A stretch of 64,000 nt of DNA from NCBI RefSeq assembly GCF_000425645.1, contig NZ_AUDV01000005.1:372001-436000 (forward strand). The letters are read 5' to 3'. Each line of letters starts with the position of its first letter. Within the stretch, counting starts at the first letter, position 1. A program made the position numbers and the translations under genes. Source of the DNA: Gaetbulibacter saemankumensis DSM 17032. GTDB taxonomy: Bacteria; Bacteroidota; Bacteroidia; Flavobacteriales; Flavobacteriaceae. The notes below the pieces were generated by a model. That model saw only the letters and a program-made list of their open reading frames with translations. It had not been told where the DNA came from and ran no database searches. Of this stretch, positions 55,379 through 64,000 are shown piece by piece.

Positions 55379-56269
55379 TTGAAATTAAACCAAGAAATAC
55401 TTAACCAACTATGTGAAGTTGCTAAGAATGCTGCTATGGAAGCTGGTACTTTAATTAACAGCTATAGAAATTCCTCTTTTGAAATTCACAAAAAATCGAC
55501 CGGTAATAGTGAAGCTGCTCAAGTTGTTACGGAAGTCGATTTTAAAAGTCAAGAAATTATATTAAACCACTTAAAACCTACCATTGAAACATATGACTTA
55601 GGACTACTAACGGAAGAAACCACCGATGACAAAAGCCGACTTAATAAAGACTATTTTTGGTGCATAGATCCATTAGATGGCACACTGCCCTTTACTGAAA
55701 ACATGCCAGGATTTGGTGTTTCAATCGCTTTAATCTCTGTAGACGGCACACCCCAAATTGGTGTTGTTTTCGACCCTGTTAAAAATATACTTTACCATGC
55801 TATAAACAATCAGGGGGCGTATAAAAATGAGAGCTCTTGGTCAATACCGAAAGACACCAGTAACAATCCTCTTAATTTCTATTACAACCGCAGTATCACT
55901 AAACAACCCTATTACCCCTATATTCTAAAAGAACTCGAAATAATTGCTCTACAAATCGAAGCCGAAGAATTAATCATTAACCCTCCTTACGGCACTGTTA
56001 TTAATGCCTGTCAAGCTCTGGATAGTATTCCTTCCTGTTATTTTGGTTTTCCTAAACAAAAAGAAGGTGGAGGAAGTTTATGGGATTATGCGGCAGTAGC
56101 CTGTATCTATAAAGAAATTGGTGCTTCTGTTAGTGATATTTTTGGAAACCCTTTAGATTTAAATCAAAAAGAGTCGACTTATATGAATAAAAATGGATTT
56201 TTATTTAGTAGTAATTCAAAGCTAAGTATATTAATTCAAAATCTGTATAATAAGCAACAGCATAAATAA
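55379..56269 (+). CDS. cysQ: CysQ-like 3'(2'),5'-bisphosphate nucleotidase / inositol monophosphatase family
   Basis: The 296-residue frame starts with TTG (55379); no upstream ATG is in frame, and the N-terminal helix NQLCEVAKNAAMEAGTLI is needed for the fold, so TTG is probably real. The metal motifs appear as LLTEETTDDK, then WCIDPLDGTLPFTENMPGFGVSIAL, and later WDYAAVACIYKEIGAS. CysQ recycles PAP to AMP; related FIG phosphatases use inositol phosphates, so the substrate is not certain. Confidence 0.85.
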   Translation: MKLNQEILNQLCEVAKNAAMEAGTLINSYRNSSFEIHKKSTGNSEAAQVVTEVDFKSQEIILNHLKPTIETYDLGLLTEETTDDKSRLNKDYFWCIDPLDGTLPFTENMPGFGVSIALISVDGTPQIGVVFDPVKNILYHAINNQGAYKNESSWSIPKDTSNNPLNFYYNRSITKQPYYPYILKELEIIALQIEAEELIINPPYGTVINACQALDSIPSCYFGFPKQKEGGGSLWDYAAVACIYKEIGASVSDIFGNPLDLNQKESTYMNKNGFLFSSNSKLSILIQNLYNKQQHK

Positions 56270-56273
56270 ACCA

Positions 56274-57644
56274 TTACCAACCACCTCCAAGTACTTTGTA
56301 TAATCTAGTATAACTTATTTTTTCGTCCCGAATGGCATTGTTTAAGCGCAACTCAGCATCAAACAACACACGCTGAGCATCTAAAACATCCAAATAATTT
56401 ACAACACCATTTATATGCTGAAGTTCGGCTAATTTTAGATAACCTCTCGATGACCGTTCAAGCTTTTCCAAAGCTGCGCGCACATCTTTAGCTCGTTTTA
56501 CAGCTGCCAGGGCATTTTGTGTTTCTTCAAAAGATTTCAAAACCACCTGATCGTATGCTAAGGCTTTTTGTTTCAAAACTTCCTTGGCGGCTCTGTGCTT
56601 TGCCCTGTTTGCACCTGCATTAAAAATAGGCGCCAACAATTGTCCGGAAAGATAATGATATGGGCTACTAAATAAATCACTTAAAGCTGAACTTTCTGCG
56701 CCAAACTCAGCTGTTAAACTTATTTTTGGAAACATATTAGTTAAGGCCATTCCTACCTCGGCGTTTGCTATAATTATCTCCTTTTCAGCAAGTCGAATAT
56801 CTGGTCTACGCTCTATAAGATTTGAAGGTAAGCCTACAGGAACGGAATCCGGAATTTTGTGCTCTTCTAAGGGTGTTGAAGCTATAGTTTCCTGAGGAAA
56901 CTTACCCATTAACGTTGCTAATAAGTTATTGCTGGCAGTTATATCATATTTCACCTCAGGTATCAAAGTCAGAGTCTTTGCCAATTCAGATTCAGCCTGA
57001 CGGTATGGTGTTTCGGAGGTTAACCCCCCTTCATAACGCAACTTAGCCAATCGAACCCCTTCTTCACGCGCAATCTTTGTCTGATTAATAATTTCTAATT
57101 CCTTTTTAGAAGCCATTAATTCAAAATAGGTCACAGCCACATTGGTTATTAAAGATTGTAACACGGCATTTTGGGCTTCCTGAGTAGCTAAAAAATCTGC
57201 TATACCGGCTTCGCGTTGCCAACGTAAACGCCCCCAGACATCCAGTTCCCATGAAACTTCGGCAAACAGCAGGTTATCTTCTTGTTTTGCAGAACCTTTA
57301 TATTTCTCATAATCCTTTTCGGCTTCTAGGTTGACCAAAGGAAATAAATCACTCTGAGCAATACGCTTCTGAGCTCTAAATTCTTCTACTCGAGAAATGG
57401 CTATTTGCAATTCATAATTATTTTCAACTGCCGTTTTTATATACCCTTTTAAGAGAGTATCCTTAAAAATCTCCCACCATTTCATATCGCCAACAGAAGT
57501 AGTATCGGTTAAAAGCTCGGAAAATTGCTCTGGCATTTTGGTTTCAGGCTTCTGAAATTTATGCCCAACACGACATGAACTAACTATAAAAGTAAAGCTG
57601 AAAATAATATAAATTACTATGTTACTCAATCTACTAGAAATCAT
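56274..57644 (-). CDS. RND efflux outer membrane lipoprotein (OprM/TolC-like)
   Basis: The 456-residue protein has a lipoprotein signal ending VSSC (Cys24). It shows the OMF pattern: MPEQFSELLTDTTSVGDMKWWEIFKD, RIAQSDLFPLVNLEAEKDYEKYKGS in strand hairpins, LPSNLIERRPDIRLAEKEIIIANAEVGMALTNMFPKISL and a C-terminal NNAIRDEKISYTRLYKVLGGGW. It overlaps the RND pump gene by 4 bp and is the last gene of the efflux operon. It forms the outer-membrane channel of the tripartite pump. Confidence 0.95.
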   Translation of the reverse strand: MISSRLSNIVIYIIFSFTFIVSSCRVGHKFQKPETKMPEQFSELLTDTTSVGDMKWWEIFKDTLLKGYIKTAVENNYELQIAISRVEEFRAQKRIAQSDLFPLVNLEAEKDYEKYKGSAKQEDNLLFAEVSWELDVWGRLRWQREAGIADFLATQEAQNAVLQSLITNVAVTYFELMASKKELEIINQTKIAREEGVRLAKLRYEGGLTSETPYRQAESELAKTLTLIPEVKYDITASNNLLATLMGKFPQETIASTPLEEHKIPDSVPVGLPSNLIERRPDIRLAEKEIIIANAEVGMALTNMFPKISLTAEFGAESSALSDLFSSPYHYLSGQLLAPIFNAGANRAKHRAAKEVLKQKALAYDQVVLKSFEETQNALAAVKRAKDVRAALEKLERSSRGYLKLAELQHINGVVNYLDVLDAQRVLFDAELRLNNAIRDEKISYTRLYKVLGGGW

Positions 57645-60600
57645 TTTTTAGTTTTTTTATAAGCATAGATTAAATGAAAAAAGAAAGGCACCGTAATAAT
57701 TCCAATGCTTATGGCCACCAGCATCCCAAAGAACACCCCTGTACCTATAGAATGTCTGCTTGCCGCTCCGGGACCGGAAGCAATTACTAATGGGAACATC
57801 CCTAAAATAAATGCTAATGAAGTCATAACTATAGGACGAAACCTTGTCTCTCCTGCTCTTATAACGGCGTCCAAAACACTTGTACCTGATTCAATCTGTT
57901 GCTTTGCAACCTCGGCTATTAATATGGCATTCTTGGTTGCCAAACCAATTAAAGTAACCAATCCTATTTGAAAATAAATATCATTTTCGAGACCTACAAC
58001 CCAGATACCCAGTAAGGCTCCTAACGCGGCAATTGGTAATGACAGTAATACCGATATAGGAATGCTCCAACTTTCATATTGCGCTGCCAAAAATAAGAAT
58101 ACCAAAATTAGAACTAAAACCATTATATAACCTGTTTGCCCTCCAGCTCGTTTCTCCTGATAAGAAATCCCACTCCATTCCAGTCCAATATTATCTGGTA
58201 ATTTATTAGCGACCAGCTCCTCCATAACATCCATAGCCTGTCCCGTACTATATCCAGAACCAGCTTCGCCTCGAATTACTGCCGAGGTAAACATATTAAA
58301 CCGTTTAATACTTCCGGGACCTGTTGTGTAGTCGAAGGTTCCAATAGCCGTTACCGGTACCATAATCCCATTACTAGCTCGTACGAAAAACAGGTTTAAA
58401 TTTTCTTTACTTCGTCTAAATTCCTCATCAGCCTGAATATTTACCCTATATATTCTATTAAACATATTAAAATCGTTCACATACATAGTTCCTAAAAAGG
58501 CTTTCATAGAATTATACACATCTGAAAGTGGAATACCTTGAAATTTTGCCGCATCACGATCAACATCGAAATACAATTGTGGTACTTCATTTTGAAGAGA
58601 AGAAGACACGCCAGAAAGTTCTTTACGTTGATTTGCATAAAAAAGCAGTGTATCAACTGCATCTGCTAAGTCTTCAAAAGAAGCATCCCCTTTTGCCTGC
58701 AATTGCATTTCAAATCCTCCTGAACTTCCTAAACCAGGAATTACTGGCGGTTTAGTTATATAAAACCTGGCTTCCGGGTAATAATAAAACTCTTCTCTTA
58801 AAGATTCAATAATCTCGTCAACTTGCCCCTCAGTATCTTCGCGATCACTCCAATCTTTCAATAATATGGTTAAAGCAGAACGCGCTTGCGAAGTACCTAA
58901 TCGCGGGCTACTTCCGGTTACATTCTGAACATTCTTAACATAGGGATTCTGAAGAATAAAATCGACAGCACGCTTAGTAACTTCAGATGTTCGCTGTAAA
59001 GTTGCCCCCTCTGGCATTTCCAATTCAACTGTAAATTGTCCTTGATCTTCTGCCGGAATAAAAGAAGTTGGAATGATTCGAAACAAAATAAAGATGGCTA
59101 TCAAGACCATTCCGAAGAAAGCAATAACACGTTTTGTATTTTTTATTGATAGATTAATATACTTTAAATAATAATTCAAACCTGTTTCAAGCCATTTATT
59201 TATGGCATCAAAAACCTTATTACTTTTACCCTGCTTAGGTTTTAACAATAAGGCACATAAAGCGGGACTCAGCGTTAAGGCTACTACTGTTGACAACAAT
59301 ACCGATATTACAATTGTTACTGAAAATTGCCGGTAAAGTTGTCCTGAAATCCCCGGCAGAAAACTAACAGGAATAAATACAGCCACCAATACCAACGACG
59401 TTGCTATTAATGCCCCTGATAACTCTTTCATGGCCATGTGTGTGGCTTCCCGAGCCGAAATACCTTTTTCCTCCATTAAACGTTCAACATTTTCTACCAC
59501 CACAATGGCATCGTCGACCACAATACCAATGGCAAGAACCAATCCTAAAAGCGTTAAAAGATTTATTGAAAACCCTAAAGCCAGCATAAAAGTAAATGTA
59601 CCAATAAGAGAAATAGGAACCGCTATTATAGGCACCAGAGTAGAGCGCCAGTTCTGAAGTGATAAGAAAACAACCAATACCACTAAAAACAGAGCCTCAA
59701 ACAAAGTCATATATACTTCCTTTATGGAAGCCGAAATATAGTTTGTCATATCGAACGGGATATCATAATTAATACCATCCGGAAAATCTTTACTTATCCC
59801 GTTCATTTCTGTTCGAACATTATCAGCTACTTCTAAAGCATTAGCTCCTGGCAAAAGATAAATAGCCAAAATAGCTGCGTTCTTATTATCCATACCCGAT
59901 TCCTGGTTGTAGCTTGAAGCTTCTAACTCTATTCGTGCTACATCTCGTAAACGAATAAAAGAGCCATCGGAACGGGCACGAACTATAATATTTTCAAACT
60001 CTTCGGCCTTTTCTAGACGCCCTGAAGTAACCAGAGGGATACTAATATCGGCATCGGTAATTGGTTGTAAGCCTAATTCTCCGGCAGCAGATTCGCGGTT
60101 CTGATCACGAATGGCATCACGAATATCATTCACTGTAAGTCCAAATCCTGCCATCGCATCAGGATACACCCAAATTCTCATAGAATAGTATCTACTTCCA
60201 ACATTAGATACACGTCCTACACCTGGCACGCGACGCAACACATCCAAAATATTAATGGTCGCATAATTACTTAAATAAATTTCGTCGTACTTAGGATCGG
60301 TAGAGGTTAGCGATATTGTTAAAAGTTGAGAAGCTGCTTGTCTTTCAATTTTAATACCATTTTGAACCACTTCTGCAGGTAATCTAGACTCCGCTAATTT
60401 TACACGATTCTGAATATCAACAGCAGCAATTTCAGGATCTGTACCGACATCAAAAGTCACGTTTATCGATAAAGATCCAGAATTCGAACTCGTCGATTCC
60501 ATATAGATCATACCTGGTGTCCCATTTAACTCCTGCTCTATTGGAGTTGCTATAGCTTGAGCAACAGTAACGGAACCAGCACCAGGATAACTGGCACTCA

Positions 60601-60736
60601 CTTTTACCAAAGGAGGTGTTATTTGTGGATATTGATCGACTGGTAAAATTAAAACTGAAATACTACCTAATAACACGATTAGAATAGAAATAACCATAGA
60701 AAGGATAGGACGATCGATAAAAACACTTAATTTCAT
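57641..60736 (-). CDS. RND multidrug efflux permease (AcrB/HAE-1 family)
   Basis: The 1031-residue protein has the expected 12-helix RND layout. Signatures include the opening IDRPILSMVISILIVLLGS, the proton-relay Asp pair in LVLAIGIVVDDAIVVVENVERL, and YVKNVQNVTGSSPRLG with porter-domain features. The length matches HAE-1 pumps such as AcrB and MexB. It lies between the adaptor (4 bp upstream) and OMF genes. Exported substrates cannot be read from sequence. Confidence 0.96.
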   Translation of the reverse strand: MKLSVFIDRPILSMVISILIVLLGSISVLILPVDQYPQITPPLVKVSASYPGAGSVTVAQAIATPIEQELNGTPGMIYMESTSSNSGSLSINVTFDVGTDPEIAAVDIQNRVKLAESRLPAEVVQNGIKIERQAASQLLTISLTSTDPKYDEIYLSNYATINILDVLRRVPGVGRVSNVGSRYYSMRIWVYPDAMAGFGLTVNDIRDAIRDQNRESAAGELGLQPITDADISIPLVTSGRLEKAEEFENIIVRARSDGSFIRLRDVARIELEASSYNQESGMDNKNAAILAIYLLPGANALEVADNVRTEMNGISKDFPDGINYDIPFDMTNYISASIKEVYMTLFEALFLVVLVVFLSLQNWRSTLVPIIAVPISLIGTFTFMLALGFSINLLTLLGLVLAIGIVVDDAIVVVENVERLMEEKGISAREATHMAMKELSGALIATSLVLVAVFIPVSFLPGISGQLYRQFSVTIVISVLLSTVVALTLSPALCALLLKPKQGKSNKVFDAINKWLETGLNYYLKYINLSIKNTKRVIAFFGMVLIAIFILFRIIPTSFIPAEDQGQFTVELEMPEGATLQRTSEVTKRAVDFILQNPYVKNVQNVTGSSPRLGTSQARSALTILLKDWSDREDTEGQVDEIIESLREEFYYYPEARFYITKPPVIPGLGSSGGFEMQLQAKGDASFEDLADAVDTLLFYANQRKELSGVSSSLQNEVPQLYFDVDRDAAKFQGIPLSDVYNSMKAFLGTMYVNDFNMFNRIYRVNIQADEEFRRSKENLNLFFVRASNGIMVPVTAIGTFDYTTGPGSIKRFNMFTSAVIRGEAGSGYSTGQAMDVMEELVANKLPDNIGLEWSGISYQEKRAGGQTGYIMVLVLILVFLFLAAQYESWSIPISVLLSLPIAALGALLGIWVVGLENDIYFQIGLVTLIGLATKNAILIAEVAKQQIESGTSVLDAVIRAGETRFRPIVMTSLAFILGMFPLVIASGPGAASRHSIGTGVFFGMLVAISIGIITVPFFFHLIYAYKKTKK

Positions 60737-60740
60737 AGAT

Positions 60741-61910
60741 TTAATCCTTTTTTAATGGTTTATTTTTCCAAATAGAGTCACTTTTGGTTGTAGGGATAAT
60801 TTTGATTCCAGCCTGCAATTTATGCTGCCCCTCAGAAACAATTTTTTCGTTCGCATAAAGTCCGCGACTTACCACTACATTTGTACTTAATTCTTCAGCA
60901 GTTTGTATATATCGTTTTTCTACAATACTATCTTTGCGCATCACAAATATAAACTCACCACCTTTTTCAACAGTAATGGCTTTTTTAGGAATGATAATGG
61001 CATTTTCTAATACATTTAGCAACACTTTTACACGTGTAAATTGACCCGGAAGCAATTCTCTATTCGGATTAGGAATTTCTGCCCTAAGGGTGAAGGTGCC
61101 TGTTTTAGAATCCACCTGTGGATTAGCAAAATCTACAATACCTTGAATGGGATATGTGGTCCTATCGGCCTTTGTAACGGTTACCGTTGGCTTAAACTCA
61201 TCATTAGTAGTATCGGCATTGGTTAAATTAACATTACTTTCTTTGCTTTTTAAATAATCTAAGGCCGTCATATGAAAATGAACAAAAACCGTATCTGCCT
61301 GAAAAACGGATGTTAACAACGAAACACCTCCTGAACCAACTAAAGTACCAATATCAACCTGCCTTTCACCGACATATCCGGTTAATGGCGACCTTACCTG
61401 TGTAAAACTTAATTCCAGTTCTGCCTGCTCAAGTTCTGCCTCATACATTAAAATATTAGCTTGTTCCTTTTCCAGATTAGCCAGTGCGTTATCTAAATCC
61501 AGTTGACTTGCAGCGTTTTGCTCGTAAAGTGGTCTTAATCTGGCTATATCTCTTTCTGCTTTAGCGGCCGCCACCTTAGCTTGCTCCACCTGAGCTTTCA
61601 TTTTATTGGTTTTGGCCAAATACTGAGTCGCATCAATAGTAAATAGAACATCCCCTTCTTTAACTAGTTTCCCCTCCTTAAATAACATTTTTTCTAGAAA
61701 ACCATCAACTCTGGCCCTAACCTCTACTTTTTTCTTGGCTGTTAACTGCCCAACATATTCTCCAAAAATTTCAATATTCTGCTGAATAGGTTCTTCAACC
61801 ATTACTACCGGATAAGTTTCTGCTGGTGGTTTACAAAATTGAAAAAGGAATAAAAAGCTACTAAACGCTACTAATTTAAACAAGGTGTGTTTTACCAATT
61901 TCATACTCAT
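60741..61910 (-). CDS. RND periplasmic adaptor lipoprotein (membrane fusion protein)
   Basis: The 389-residue protein has a lipoprotein signal ending FQFC (about Cys26). It shows the MFP order: barrel-lipoyl region GQLTAKKKVEVRARVDGFLEKMLFKEGKLVKEGDVLFTID, a helical hairpin (YEQNAASQLDLDNALANLEKEQ), then lipoyl VRSPLTGYVGERQVDIGTLV and a beta barrel LLPGQFTRVKVLL. It is the first gene of the efflux operon, 4 bp before the pump start. Confidence 0.95.
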   Translation of the reverse strand: MSMKLVKHTLFKLVAFSSFLFLFQFCKPPAETYPVVMVEEPIQQNIEIFGEYVGQLTAKKKVEVRARVDGFLEKMLFKEGKLVKEGDVLFTIDATQYLAKTNKMKAQVEQAKVAAAKAERDIARLRPLYEQNAASQLDLDNALANLEKEQANILMYEAELEQAELELSFTQVRSPLTGYVGERQVDIGTLVGSGGVSLLTSVFQADTVFVHFHMTALDYLKSKESNVNLTNADTTNDEFKPTVTVTKADRTTYPIQGIVDFANPQVDSKTGTFTLRAEIPNPNRELLPGQFTRVKVLLNVLENAIIIPKKAITVEKGGEFIFVMRKDSIVEKRYIQTAEELSTNVVVSRGLYANEKIVSEGQHKLQAGIKIIPTTKSDSIWKNKPLKKD

Positions 61911-62060
61911 TATATTGAATATTAATGCTATTACACTCCTAAAGTTAACATTTTTAATGAACCCTCATTGATTTAAATAATAATTTTTTAATCAGAATGA
62001 TAATTCCCATATAAATTGAATAAATTCAACAAAAATTTATCCACAGTAGACTTCTTGAAA

Positions 62061-62086
62061 AACAAAAATCCCACAATAAGTGGGAT
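62061..62086 (-). terminator. Terminator of the GH97 gene
   Basis: On the minus strand ATCCCAC (62086-62080) pairs with GTGGGAT (62074-62068) over a 5-base loop and is followed by TTTTTGTTTTT. Confidence 0.85.
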
Positions 62087-62113
62087 ATATGTTTAATAAA
62101 CTCAGTATGGATA

Positions 62114-64000
<1,887 letters not shown>

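Overview
The window is chromosomal DNA from a member of the Bacteroidota, most likely a marine or environmental Flavobacteriaceae. The evidence is low GC content, short lipobox-type lipoproteins ending in Cys, recognisable -7 elements of the form TAnnTTTG, and many protein families typical of that group (DUF6090, DUF6266, DUF5107, DUF4386, a barrel-fused glycosidase). No rRNA, tRNA, CRISPR array or integrase was seen.

Layout. 1-7.7 kb (minus strand): a beta-glucan (laminarin-type) utilisation operon made of a glycosidase fused to an outer-membrane-barrel-like domain, a surface glycan-binding lipoprotein, a GH16 laminarinase and a large phosphorylase-like protein cut by the window edge (GH149/GH94-like). 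8.2-13.3 kb: AraC regulator, OsmC protein, methyltransferase, beta-lactamase-fold hydrolase, a lipoprotein and a Crp/Fnr regulator. 13.9-16.5 kb: a complete MlaD-MlaF-MlaE lipid transport operon. 16.6-24.7 kb: coiled-coil protein, UbiB kinase with a phasin-like partner, CBS protein, cysteine synthase, membrane and DinB-like proteins, DEAD-box helicase and a VF530 protein. 24.7-26.2 kb: a structured repeat, a DUF6266 gene and short tandem repeats.

26.2-39.4 kb is the accessory region and the most unusual part. Single plus-strand genes (carboxypeptidase-regulatory-like, TlpA-like, a CGC-motif protein, a trypsin-like protease, DUF6090) are separated by structured intergenic sites. The first bases of each unit (GTT...) are the reverse complement of the last bases of the same unit (...AAC), across the gene. 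Each intergenic site has outer AAC/GTT boxes, short unequal unpaired spacers and an inner stem. The mismatches in the stems are almost all A opposite C on the top strand, which become G-T wobbles on the bottom strand. This is the logic of integron gene cassettes with attC sites folded from the bottom strand, but the boxes do not fit the canonical GTTRRRY/RYYYAAC consensus and no integrase is visible. I regard this as the best candidate for an undescribed or poorly described system. The same region carries decayed genes: a truncated DUF6090 copy and an isoprenylcysteine methyltransferase-like pseudogene. It also holds a 1090-residue VPS10/BNR-like gene that looks more GC-rich than its neighbours.

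39.5-48.9 kb: housekeeping and redox genes (methyltransferase, DOPA-dioxygenase-like, TPR lipoprotein plus SCO protein, an Rrf2-NmrA pair, SRAP, a DUF3365 cytochrome). 49.1-54.2 kb: a stress operon of two universal stress proteins, an ATP-cone/PD-(D/E)XK nuclease fusion, a beta-CASP RNase, Hsp20 and a small helical protein, closed by a strong terminator. 54.4-56.3 kb: a kinase-like protein and a CysQ-like phosphatase. 56.3-61.9 kb (minus): a tripartite RND efflux operon. 62.1-64 kb (minus): a GH97 alpha-glucosidase running off the window end.
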